From Candidatus Methanoperedens sp. (GTDB lineage Archaea; Halobacteriota; Methanosarcinia; Methanosarcinales; Methanoperedenaceae), in the NCBI GenBank assembly GCA_026552835.1, contig JAPMTY010000046.1, forward strand, positions 1 through 11,878: 11,878 bases of DNA, read 5' to 3'. The notes beneath the pieces are model-generated. The model was given only the letters and a program-made list of their open reading frames with translations, did no database searches and was not told the origin of the DNA. Positions 1-6,257 of this stretch are shown here, in pieces. The position numbers and the translations under genes are program-made. How positions within the stretch are numbered: the stretch's first letter is position 1; each line of letters begins with the position of its first letter.

Positions 1-540
1 ACTATTAAAATAGAAAACGTTGTTGCATCGACCGCTATTGGGGCAAAACTCGACCTTAATGAAGTTATAAGTGTTCTTGAAGGCGCCGATTATAATAAAG
101 AAAGATTCCCGGGTGTAGTTTACAGGACAACAAACCCAAAAACCGCTGCTCTAATTTTCGGAAGCGGCAAGATTGTTTGCACTGGCGCCAAAAGTATCGC
201 GGATGTGAGCGTTGGTCTTTCCAAGGTTTTTGAAAAACTCAAAGGCATGGGTGTTCATATCACAAAGAATCCTGAAATAACGATACAAAATATTGTAGCG
301 TCTGCGGATCTTGGAAGGGTGCTGAACCTGAATGCTATCGCTATCGGTCTTGGGCTTGAGAACATAGAATATGAGCCTGAACAGTTTCCCGGTCTTGTTT
401 ACCGGTTATCCAATCCGAAAGTGGTAATGCTGTTATTCGGTTCGGGAAAACTCGTAGTAACCGGCGGGAAGAAACCCGAGGATGCCGAAGCTGCAGTTGA
501 GAAGATTGTAGTGGAACTTGACGGATTAGGGCTATTATAG
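1..540 (+). CDS. tbp: TATA-box binding protein (TBP), 5' end missing
   Basis: General archaeal transcription factor that binds the box-A element and recruits TFB and RNA polymerase. The reading frame is open from base 1, giving 179 residues up to the TAG at 538-540. Archaeal TBPs are about 180-185 residues, so only a few N-terminal residues lie outside the window. The internal ATG at 205 is not the start. The two-fold repeated saddle is obvious: the first half carries FPGVVYR (residues 36-42) and LIFGSGK (51-57), the second carries FPGLVYR (129-135) and LLFGSGK (144-150). These include the Phe pairs that kink DNA in known TBPs. Both halves also have the VVAS/IVAS strand. The protein ends at DGLGLL without the long acidic tail found in some archaeal TBPs. 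A T-rich tract follows the stop. Identification is certain; whether the genome has other TBPs cannot be seen. Confidence 0.97.
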   Translation, partial: TIKIENVVASTAIGAKLDLNEVISVLEGADYNKERFPGVVYRTTNPKTAALIFGSGKIVCTGAKSIADVSVGLSKVFEKLKGMGVHITKNPEITIQNIVASADLGRVLNLNAIAIGLGLENIEYEPEQFPGLVYRLSNPKVVMLLFGSGKLVVTGGKKPEDAEAAVEKIVVELDGLGLL

Positions 541-543
541 CCA

Positions 544-557
544 TTTTCCTTTTTTTT
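544..557 (+). terminator. T-rich terminator after tbp
   Basis: Four T, two C and eight T follow the tbp stop codon by three bases. Archaeal RNA polymerase stops at such U-rich stretches without needing a hairpin. No convincing stem precedes it. It would separate tbp transcripts from purD. Confidence 0.4.
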
Positions 558-583
558 GGTACCTATGCGGTGGTTACTCACCT

Positions 584-605
584 CAAAGGCGCAAAGTTCG
601 CAAAG
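584..605 (+). repeat. Three short CAAAG direct repeats between tbp and purD
   Basis: CAAAG occurs at 584-588, 592-596 and 601-605, the last two in the context CGCAAAG-type. The spacing is 8-9 bases, close to one turn of DNA. The pattern resembles the degenerate GCGCAAAG low-complexity repeat common in intergenic DNA of environmental prokaryotes. No function is claimed. Confidence 0.35.
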
Positions 606-656
606 ATTTGAAAGAACCAGAACATTTTTAGTTTTAAACACATTCTGAGATATCCT

Positions 657-1958
657 ATGAAAGTACTCTTAGTCGGAGGTGGAGGGCGCGAACACGCCAT
701 CGCGGACGCTATTATCCGAAGCAGGAAAAATCCGGAACTATATGTTGCGATGAGCAAGAAAAACCCGGGAATAGCGCGTTTATGCAAAGATTTCCTGCTC
801 ATAAAAGAGACAGAACCATCTATAATTGATTATGCCGTCAAAAATAAAATCGAACTTGCAGTCATAGGTCCCGAAGCCCCGCTTGCAGCCGGAATTTCCG
901 ACCAGTTCTGGGATGCCGGTATTCCTGTTGTCGGGCCGCGAAAGCTTGCTGCTCAAATCGAATTTGATAAAGCCTGGACGCGGGAATTCATGAAAAAATA
1001 CAAAATTCCGGGATGCCCCAGGTTCAAAGTGTTCAGGAAAGGGGAAAGCGGCACTGATGAATTTATCGATGAAATTGGCGATGTTGTCATAAAACCTGCT
1101 GGTCTTACTGGCGGCAAAGGCGTCCGCGTTATGGGCGACCATTTTGACATGAACGGAGCCAAAGTTTATGCCCGGGAAGTCCTTAAAAACGATGACCTTG
1201 TCATTGAAGAGAGGTTAATCGGAGAGGAGTTCACGGTTCAGGCGTTTGTGGATGGCAAAACCCTTGCTTACGCGCCCTCGGTACAGGATCACAAGCGTGC
1301 GTATGAGGGAGACAAAGGGCCAAATACCGGCGGCATGGGCTCATACAATGATTCAAAAGATATCCTGCCTTTCATGAAGGAATCGGATTACACCGATGCA
1401 AAGAAAATAATGAAAGATACTGTTCTTGCCATCAAGAAAGAAACCGGTGTGCCGTATCAGGGCATCCTGTACGGCCAGTTCATGGCGGCGGCAAAGGGTA
1501 TTTCGGTTATCGAATTTAATGCGCGCTTTGGCGACCCGGAGGCCATGAATGTTCTTCCCATTCTTGAAAATGATTTCCTGGATGTATGTGGTGCTGTTGT
1601 CAATGGGACGCTTGATAAAACCAGGGTCACATTTAAAAAGCAGGCGACGGTATGTAAATATGCGGTTCCTGCAGGCTATCCTGATAATCCTGTCAGGGAT
1701 TCGGTCGTAGAAATCAAAGAACTAAAGGATGGGCTTATTTTCTATTCAAGCGTGTATGAAAAAGATAATAAAATCTACACCACTGGTTCCAGGGCTATTG
1801 CTGTCCTTGGTATGGCGGATAGTATCGGGGAAGCGGAAAAAAAAGCGCAAAAAGGTCTTTCTGCCCTGAAGGGTGAACTTCACAGCAGGCGTGATATAGG
1901 TACAGAAGAACTTATCAGGAAAAGAATTCAGCATATGAAACAATTAAGGGCTAAATAA
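657..1958 (+). CDS. purD: Phosphoribosylamine-glycine ligase (GAR synthetase)
   Basis: Catalyses ATP-dependent joining of glycine to 5-phosphoribosylamine, the second step of de novo purine synthesis, in the cytoplasm. The 433-residue length is normal for PurD. N-terminal domain: nucleotide-fold motif [12 protein letters not shown] (3-14) and GPEAPLAAG (71-79). ATP-grasp domain: [10 protein letters not shown] (103-112), the ATP-binding stretch [14 protein letters not shown] (143-156), [11 protein letters not shown] (190-200), then [19 protein letters not shown] (212-230). The metal and phosphate site is [10 protein letters not shown] (286-295). C-terminal domain: the KYAVPAGYP region (334-342) and [10 protein letters not shown] (376-385). 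The ATG follows a T/A-rich stretch (625-638) that could be a weak box A; no clear ribosome binding site is visible. It stands apart from other pur genes here. A small charged-protein gene follows after 17 bases and is probably co-transcribed. Confidence 0.97.
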   Translation: MKVLLVGGGGREHAIADAIIRSRKNPELYVAMSKKNPGIARLCKDFLLIKETEPSIIDYAVKNKIELAVIGPEAPLAAGISDQFWDAGIPVVGPRKLAAQIEFDKAWTREFMKKYKIPGCPRFKVFRKGESGTDEFIDEIGDVVIKPAGLTGGKGVRVMGDHFDMNGAKVYAREVLKNDDLVIEERLIGEEFTVQAFVDGKTLAYAPSVQDHKRAYEGDKGPNTGGMGSYNDSKDILPFMKESDYTDAKKIMKDTVLAIKKETGVPYQGILYGQFMAAAKGISVIEFNARFGDPEAMNVLPILENDFLDVCGAVVNGTLDKTRVTFKKQATVCKYAVPAGYPDNPVRDSVVEIKELKDGLIFYSSVYEKDNKIYTTGSRAIAVLGMADSIGEAEKKAQKGLSALKGELHSRRDIGTEELIRKRIQHMKQLRAK

Positions 1959-1975
1959 GCATATAATTAAAAATT

Positions 1976-2344
1976 ATGGAAAATGATAATAAAGACAAAC
2001 AACCGGAAAAGGATAAATCCCTTGAAAATCTTGAGCGGATGCTTGAGAAATTACCTGAAAATGCAAGGAAGCCGATTCTTGATTTGATAAACAAGCGAAA
2101 AGTTGAGCTTGGGCTTATGAAATCCGAATTAAAGCCAGCAGGTTATATTCTGAAAAAAAGAAGAGCAAAACCAAAGCCCAAACCGCAAACAAAAGAAAGC
2201 AAAGAATCCCTCCGGAAAATTGCCGAGAATGTCGGCAGGGTAAAAGAAATAAATGAAACAAATTTTCATGATGTCGATGTCAAAGACGAACCTCTCAAAA
2301 AAGATAAAAAACCTATAGAAGAGGTTGATTCATATAAATATTGA
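1976..2344 (+). CDS. Small highly charged protein of unknown function
   Basis: I do not recognise this 122-residue protein. It is dominated by Lys and Glu, has no Cys, no signal peptide and no membrane segment, so it is likely cytoplasmic. Residues 15-52 (starting SLENLERMLEKL, with regular Leu spacing) look like one or two amphipathic helices. They are followed by a strongly basic Pro/Lys stretch (KKRRAKPKPKPQ, about 60-71) and a second predicted helix near 77-92. The C-terminus is acidic/basic mixed and probably disordered. The basic stretch could bind nucleic acid, but that is only a composition argument. The gene starts 17 bases after purD, without a clear ribosome binding site, and is probably in the same transcript. 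The uninterrupted frame and coding-like composition support a real gene. Confidence 0.7.
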   Translation: MENDNKDKQPEKDKSLENLERMLEKLPENARKPILDLINKRKVELGLMKSELKPAGYILKKRRAKPKPKPQTKESKESLRKIAENVGRVKEINETNFHDVDVKDEPLKKDKKPIEEVDSYKY

Positions 2345-2405
2345 GTTTTTACGAAACAGGGTAAAACCAAAAAGATTATAACTTGGAATCAAGTATACAT
2401 TATTG

Positions 2406-2506
2406 GGGTAAAGGGTGGGATTAAAGGCTTTTTCTACAACATACCATTTCCCTTTATCCCTGTCAGCCTTTTAGGCTGTATTATAGCTGCAAGCTCTGGG
2501 AGCTAT
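2406..2506 (+). other. Structured gap: nested inverted repeats with alternative pairing
   Basis: The gap between the charged-protein gene and the small membrane-protein gene holds several inverted repeats. GGGTAAAGGG (2406-2415) pairs with CCCTTTATCCC (2450-2460) with one bulged base. CAGCC/GGCTG (2464-2468, 2474-2478) forms a tight hairpin with a 5-base loop. ATAGCT/AGCTAT (2483-2488, 2501-2506) forms a third stem, competing with AGCTC/GAGCT (2492-2496, 2500-2504). In addition AAAGGCT (2423-2429), inside the first loop, is complementary to AGCCTTT (2465-2471) in the second hairpin, so a pseudoknot or switch is possible. It lies upstream of the likely box A at 2518. It is therefore either the 3' end of the upstream transcript, an operator region, or a small RNA. 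No known RNA family is recognised. Confidence 0.35.
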
Positions 2507-2517
2507 TCTTAACGAAG

Positions 2518-2526
2518 TTTATATAT
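2518..2526 (+). promoter_or_regulatory. Box A (TATA) promoter of the 85-residue membrane-protein gene
   Basis: TTTATATAT matches the archaeal box A consensus closely. Transcription starting about 25 bases downstream (near 2548) would leave a leader of roughly 20 bases carrying the GGGTGA ribosome binding site. Spacing and match are good, but no experiment is visible in sequence. Confidence 0.6.
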
Positions 2527-2559
2527 GGCCGTGAACAATTGATGTGTCACAGAATTGAT

Positions 2560-2565
2560 GGGTGA
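2560..2565 (+). promoter_or_regulatory. Ribosome binding site GGGTGA
   Basis: GGGTGA matches the archaeal anti-SD complement GGTGA and ends three bases before the ATG at 2569. It supports that start codon and translation of this short gene. Confidence 0.55.
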
Positions 2566-2568
2566 ATT

Positions 2569-2826
2569 ATGGCAGAAGATATACTAACAAGCGTTCTGGC
2601 GTTCATTTACACGATAGGGCACTGGATAGGTGAAAAGATAGTAGGATTAATCCAATCCGTTGCAGGGATAATCATCCCCCAATCGATAGTCGATGCCATC
2701 GGAATGCTCGTAATACTTACGATATTCCTGGCAATAGCAGAGGTGGCAAAAAAGGCGATATGGATTATTGTGGCTGTGGGCTGGGTGCTGATAATTGTAC
2801 GGATTGTAATATTGATGATCGGATAA
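2569..2826 (+). CDS. Small membrane protein with two predicted helices
   Basis: An 85-residue, very hydrophobic protein with no recognised family. Residues 5-36 form an Ile/Val-rich stretch with a few charged residues (TIGHWIGEKIVGLIQS) that may lie along or enter the membrane. Two clear membrane helices follow at about 41-60 and 63-84, separated by a short basic turn (EVAKKAIW). There are no Cys or acidic residues in the last helix that would suggest catalysis or ion binding. It has its own strong-looking box A and GGGTGA site, so it is a real and probably well expressed single-gene unit. It ends two bases before the end of the opposite-strand tRNA thiolase gene. Its role is unknown; a membrane-complex accessory subunit or stress-related peptide are only possibilities. 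Confidence 0.75.
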   Translation: MAEDILTSVLAFIYTIGHWIGEKIVGLIQSVAGIIIPQSIVDAIGMLVILTIFLAIAEVAKKAIWIIVAVGWVLIIVRIVILMIG

Positions 2827-2828
2827 AA

Positions 2829-3719
2829 TTACCGACACAGCAGCTTACACGTCTTGCATATCGATTCGCTGCTTGGCTCACCGCATTTTTCGCACTGCAA
2901 AACCTGTGTGCCTGGAGGATTCAATACCTTCGAGATTGCTTCAAACCCGCCAAGTAAGGAGTACTTTGTACCGGGATGTTTAACCTCATAATTATTAATC
3001 ATCTCACGTATCTCGTTCCGGAGCGCTTCGCCCGAATACGGGCACTCATCCGTACTCACGGGCAGGTCATTCAGGAATCCGTAAAGCGCCACTTCTTTTT
3101 CTGGAATGCTTCGAAGGGGCTTTATCCGGAGCACCATGCTGGGCTGGATTGTATCAGGAAACATTCTTTTCATCCTGTCCACATCCCCCCGAAGGTAATT
3201 CATCAAAATGGTCTGGGATTCATCATCAAGATTATGGCCTGTAGCGAGCTTGGTAGCGCCGAATTCCCGGGCGACCCTGTTCAAAATATTTTTCCGGAGC
3301 ACCCCGCACAATGTGCATGCTGCGTGTTCTTTTTTCCCTGCAAGTTCATCAAGCGTGATACCGAACCCGTCGCCGAACGAACTTACCATGAGGGGAATTC
3401 CCAGTTCGTCCGTAAGCTTTTGCGCATGTTTTATCGTGTGTTCCCTGTATCCGCTGATTCCTTCATCTATTGTGATTGCTAAAAGTTCAATATCGGGCCG
3501 GTTCTTGAAAATCTTGTGTAATATATAGAGCAGTGCGATGCTGTCCTTTCCCCCGCTTAATGCCACTGCTATCCTGTCGTTTCGCTCAACCATTTTGAAC
3601 TTTCGGATGTCCCTTTTTATCTTTCTTTCGACATCCTCGATGAAATGAACTTTACACAGGTGTGCATTTGAGTATTTCTGGTATACGATAGCGCTTTTGC
3701 TGCATCTCTGGCATTTCAT
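2829..3719 (-). CDS. ncsA: tRNA 2-thiouridine synthase, NcsA/Ncs6/TtuA family
   Basis: Adenylates a tRNA uridine and replaces its oxygen with sulfur, probably at U34 (NcsA) or U54 (TtuA). The two paralogues are hard to separate by eye. The 296-residue protein has the full family layout: an N-terminal zinc site CxxC-x15-CxxH (C3, C6, C22, H25), the PP-loop ATP motif SGGKDS (55-60), and GHNLDDE (161-167). Three cysteines, C135 and C138 (in CTLCG) and C226 (in DECPYSG), correspond to the [4Fe-4S] ligands of TtuA. A C-terminal zinc ribbon has CxxC twice (C276/C279 and C288/C291). All key residues are present. In archaea the sulfur carrier is a ubiquitin-like SAMP/ThiS protein, not seen here. Upstream on its strand, an A/T stretch (3743-3755) lies about 30 bases before the ATG, so the mRNA may be leaderless. 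Confidence 0.93.
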   Translation of the reverse strand: MKCQRCSKSAIVYQKYSNAHLCKVHFIEDVERKIKRDIRKFKMVERNDRIAVALSGGKDSIALLYILHKIFKNRPDIELLAITIDEGISGYREHTIKHAQKLTDELGIPLMVSSFGDGFGITLDELAGKKEHAACTLCGVLRKNILNRVAREFGATKLATGHNLDDESQTILMNYLRGDVDRMKRMFPDTIQPSMVLRIKPLRSIPEKEVALYGFLNDLPVSTDECPYSGEALRNEIREMINNYEVKHPGTKYSLLGGFEAISKVLNPPGTQVLQCEKCGEPSSESICKTCKLLCR

Positions 3720-3742
3720 TGTATTCTGTGTAATCGCTAAAC

Positions 3743-3755
3743 TTTTATTAATAAT
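3743..3755 (-). promoter_or_regulatory. Possible box A for the tRNA thiolase gene
   Basis: Read on the minus strand this is ATTATTAATAAAA, centred about 30 bases upstream of the ATG at 3719. That is the distance expected for a leaderless archaeal transcript. The match to TTTATATA is only fair. Confidence 0.35.
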
Positions 3756-3891
3756 CTACCCATTTTACGAATAGTAAGTTATTTATCGTATCAAATCATC
3801 AGCACATTAAGAAGGCCAGAATAAAAAACGGGTACTCTGTTCTGTCTTAGATGGATAGGTTAATCGAAATAACAACGGTGGAAAACGAAAA

Positions 3892-4869
3892 ATGTTTTCA
3901 AAAAGTGAAAAATTACAACCCTGCTGGCATAGATTTATAGCTATATCTCTGTTTTTTATATATTTCATAATATTAATCGCTCCAACCGGGGCGGTCGGCC
4001 TCGATGCTCTTAATAATTCTTGCGTGGATTGCCATAAGACATTATCCCCATTTACAGATGAGCAGAACCGTTTTACTGAAATAAGACTTAACCATACCGA
4101 GAGAAACATATCCTGCTCGCTTGAATGCCACGAAGATGTCATCCGGAAAAGAGCTTCGGACAATTTCCAGCAGTGGTCTGATTCTCTCCACTCAGAATAT
4201 TATGTCACCTGCGATGCCTGCCACGGCGGGGATCCTTCAGCAAAAACGGAAGCTGGTGCTCATACTACAATGAAAGGCCCAAATGACCCAAACAGTTCTA
4301 TTTATTTCAAAAATATTCCTGACACCTGTGGAAAATGCCATGCTGAAGAACTTGACCATTTCAAGAACACCATGCATTACCAGAGGTTGAGGTCCGAATC
4401 TCTTGCTCCCTCCTGTACAACATGCCACAAACCCCATACATTCAAGGTGCTTAAAGCGTCCGAACTCATTCCACTGTGCAGCGTTTGCCATAACCAGAAA
4501 GACAATATAGCTACAGCGAGTGTTCCGCAGGATGCAAAACTTGCCCTTGAAAAAGCCAATGAATTCCAGGCTGAAGTAATTAAAGCAAGAAAAGCGGTTG
4601 AGGAAGCAAAAGCTAGTGGGGCAGATGTCTCGTCTGCACAGCTTGACCTGGATAAAGCAACGTCGGTAATGAACGATATTCCATTTTTATGGCATGCTTT
4701 TAATCTTAAGGATTTTGACAGTCAGGTACAGAGCGGGATTGATTTTGCCAAAAGAGCTGAATATAAAATTTCTGGCGTCGAACCCACTGTACCACCGCGC
4801 ACGCCGGGTTTTGGGATTATCATGGCACTGGGAATATTAGCAGTATTATACTTAATTAGAAAACGGTGA
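3892..4869 (+). CDS. Multiheme c-type cytochrome with PGF-CTERM surface anchor
   Basis: A 325-residue exported electron-transfer protein. The N-terminus has a hydrophobic signal segment (about 15-31, FIAISLFFIYFIILIA). Candidate heme c sites: CVDCH (44-48), CSLECH (75-80, a CX3CH form), CDACH (107-111), CGKCH (146-150), CTTCH (175-179) and CSVCH (196-200), so five standard and one nonstandard. Residues 210-295 are heme-free and helical, with a WHAFN motif whose His268 could be a distal heme ligand. The C-terminus is a textbook PGF-CTERM signal: a Pro-rich linker, TPGFG (304-308), a hydrophobic helix (308-321) and the basic tail RKR. Archaeosortase A would cleave there and attach the protein to a lipid at the outer face of the membrane. 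GGTGG (3877-3881) is a plausible ribosome binding site. The next cytochrome follows directly, so they form an operon. The terminal acceptor or donor is unknown. Confidence 0.9.
   Translation: MFSKSEKLQPCWHRFIAISLFFIYFIILIAPTGAVGLDALNNSCVDCHKTLSPFTDEQNRFTEIRLNHTERNISCSLECHEDVIRKRASDNFQQWSDSLHSEYYVTCDACHGGDPSAKTEAGAHTTMKGPNDPNSSIYFKNIPDTCGKCHAEELDHFKNTMHYQRLRSESLAPSCTTCHKPHTFKVLKASELIPLCSVCHNQKDNIATASVPQDAKLALEKANEFQAEVIKARKAVEEAKASGADVSSAQLDLDKATSVMNDIPFLWHAFNLKDFDSQVQSGIDFAKRAEYKISGVEPTVPPRTPGFGIIMALGILAVLYLIRKR
4865..4869 (+). promoter_or_regulatory. GGTGA ribosome binding site overlapping the upstream stop codon
   Basis: GGTGA contains the TGA stop of the preceding cytochrome gene. It sits nine bases before the ATG at 4879 but abuts the in-frame GTG at 4870, leaving no room for initiation there. 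It therefore favours ATG 4879 as the start and suggests translational coupling of the two cytochromes. Confidence 0.6.
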
Positions 4870-4878
4870 GTGACTCTA

Positions 4879-6000
4879 ATGGATAAGATTTCGATTACTG
4901 CTGCGGTCAAGAACTGGATTTCAAGAAATAAGTTATTAATCACAATTGTATTGATCGTCTTTGTTGCCACAACGTTAGTTGTCACAGAAAAGATGCTGGA
5001 AATAACAGAGAATCCTGCATTTTGTGGAAAGAATTGCCATATAATGAGACCATATTACGATTCCTGGCGAACTTCTTCCCATAGCGATGTTCGATGTGTT
5101 GAATGCCATTATGAACCGGGATTGATCGGACATATAAAAGGCAAGATAAACGGACTTATGCAATTTTACAGTTATGAAACCACGGTTGAAGAATATTCAG
5201 GGAACTTGTATGCAAAGGTCATGGATAAAAACTGCCTTATCTGTCATGAAAAGCGCATATTTTCCGCAGATATACTGTATACGGCAGTCAATTCACCCTC
5301 TACAGGCGTTAATTTCAGCCACAAGAACCATCTGCTTCAACCCAAGAGAGGAATCAGTTTGACGTGCACAAGCTGTCATTCCATGCTTGTCATCGGTATG
5401 AAAGAACATCAGTCTGTTACTGATCCGTCTTGCAACCAGTGCCATCCTGGCATTGCCAGAAATGATATAGGACATATTATTGTGACCACTTCAACCTGTT
5501 TTACATGTCATTTCAGGGATGTGCCCGGTAATACCTCGATATCCGGATGTCCATCCTGCCACGGGCCTCCAAAAGAAATGACACAGAGCAATTATACAAA
5601 CTTTAATCATACGAGCCATCTGGACCGGGGTAATACATGCCTGACCTGCCATACAAACGTTTCAACAGGAGCTAACGATATAGTCCCGAAGGATAAATGC
5701 TATTCATGCCATAATATCAAGGAAAGGGTTGACAAATACAACGATTTCGCATTCGTGCATACGAATCATGTAACGAATAACAAGATCGCCTGTTATAATT
5801 GTCATTCCGATGTAAAACATACCCCCACAATAAAGGAGAATCTATGTGCCACCTGCCATAGCAAAGAACATCCTGCAGACTGGTTACAAACACATAAGAC
5901 GCAGGTTTTAATAGGCAAAGTATGCAGCGATTGCCATCAACCCAAGTTTTGCGCAGATTGCCATGCCACTGGAGTAGCCAGCGGTAAAACCGGAAAGTAA
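4879..6000 (+). CDS. NapC/NrfH-like membrane-anchored multiheme cytochrome c
   Basis: Predicted to take electrons from, or give them to, the membrane quinone/methanophenazine pool and pass them along a heme wire outside the cell membrane. I chose ATG 4879 (373 residues) over the in-frame GTG at 4870 because of the GGTGA site at 4865. An uncleaved N-terminal helix (about 18-40) anchors it. Next comes the NapC/NirT signature: FCGKNCHIM-PYYDSW, then S-SH-DVRCVECH, with the CHxM methionine that serves as heme ligand in NrfH. There are 13 candidate heme sites: CGKNCH (a CX3CH form) and twelve CxxCH, namely CVECH, CLICH, CTSCH, CNQCH, CFTCH, CPSCH, CLTCH, CYSCH, CYNCH, CATCH, CSDCH and CADCH. Between them are FSHKNH, FNHTSH and VHTNH segments typical of bis-His ligands in cytochrome c3/c7-like repeats. 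NapC and NrfH themselves carry four hemes, so about nine are in an extension. A hairpin terminator follows. Confidence 0.9.
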   Translation: MDKISITAAVKNWISRNKLLITIVLIVFVATTLVVTEKMLEITENPAFCGKNCHIMRPYYDSWRTSSHSDVRCVECHYEPGLIGHIKGKINGLMQFYSYETTVEEYSGNLYAKVMDKNCLICHEKRIFSADILYTAVNSPSTGVNFSHKNHLLQPKRGISLTCTSCHSMLVIGMKEHQSVTDPSCNQCHPGIARNDIGHIIVTTSTCFTCHFRDVPGNTSISGCPSCHGPPKEMTQSNYTNFNHTSHLDRGNTCLTCHTNVSTGANDIVPKDKCYSCHNIKERVDKYNDFAFVHTNHVTNNKIACYNCHSDVKHTPTIKENLCATCHSKEHPADWLQTHKTQVLIGKVCSDCHQPKFCADCHATGVASGKTGK

Positions 6001-6011
6001 TTGATAAAACT

Positions 6012-6049
6012 GTACCTATACTTCCAGGTACGTTTTTCTTTTTTATTTT
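6012..6049 (+). terminator. Hairpin plus T-tract terminator after the cytochrome operon
   Basis: GTACCT (6012-6017) and AGGTAC (6026-6031) form a perfect 6-bp stem with an 8-base loop. It is followed at once by a T-rich run (6033-6049, 15 T in 17 bases). It lies 11 bases after the stop of the NapC-like gene and would end the plus-strand cytochrome transcript before the opposing genes. Confidence 0.65.
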
Positions 6050-6095
6050 GACTGGTTTGAGAGCAAACTTGGATTGATTTTCAGAGGATTAAGCT

Positions 6096-6110
6096 CTTAA
6101 ATATTTATTT
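6096..6110 (+). promoter_or_regulatory. Possible box A in the gap between the facing cytochrome operons
   Basis: The A/T-only stretch TTAAATATTTATTT includes a fair box A, about 30 bases upstream of the ATG at 6128. It would drive the short reading frame or a small RNA at 6128-6208. Confidence 0.3.
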
Positions 6111-6127
6111 CTGTGAAATAGGGGGTA

Positions 6128-6208
6128 ATGGACATGCAGGGAGCAGGCAAGCGAATCAAGCTGTCGAAGAATGGGGGTAGCTCATTTATGACATGGATTC
6201 TCGAATAA
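6128..6208 (+). CDS. Possible 26-residue small protein (or small RNA)
   Basis: A short frame starts at ATG 6128 (a second ATG lies at 6134) and encodes MDMQGAGKRIKLSKNGG followed by SSFMTWILE. It is basic in the middle and ends at TAA. Upstream are GGGGGT immediately before the ATG and an A/T-rich box-A candidate at 6096-6110. The segment 6121-6180 is markedly G-rich compared with the surrounding gap, which suggests it is not neutral spacer. It lies in a 257-base gap between convergent operons, where nothing else explains a promoter. It could equally be a noncoding RNA or the tail of a lost gene. No family is recognised. Confidence 0.25.
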   Translation: MDMQGAGKRIKLSKNGGSSFMTWILE

Positions 6209-6257
6209 TGAATTGTATCTCCAACGTTTTACTAACTACACTCTGAAACTAAAAAAA

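Noticed and set aside
780..1142. 120-codon open frame on the minus strand inside purD
   Set aside because: PurD is complete and uninterrupted here. The opposite frame shows no motif and no start signal.
2976..3482. 168-codon open frame on the plus strand opposite the tRNA thiolase
   Set aside because: The minus-strand thiolase has every family motif intact across this stretch. The plus frame has no recognisable domain and is a shadow of the coding strand.
4870..4878. GTG at 4870 as the start of the NapC-like gene
   Set aside because: It directly abuts the GGTGA site, leaving no spacing. ATG 4879 has a proper distance.
6121..6208. Remnant of a transposase or insertion sequence between the cytochrome operons
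   Set aside because: No terminal inverted repeats, target duplication or transposase motif could be found; only the base composition looked foreign.
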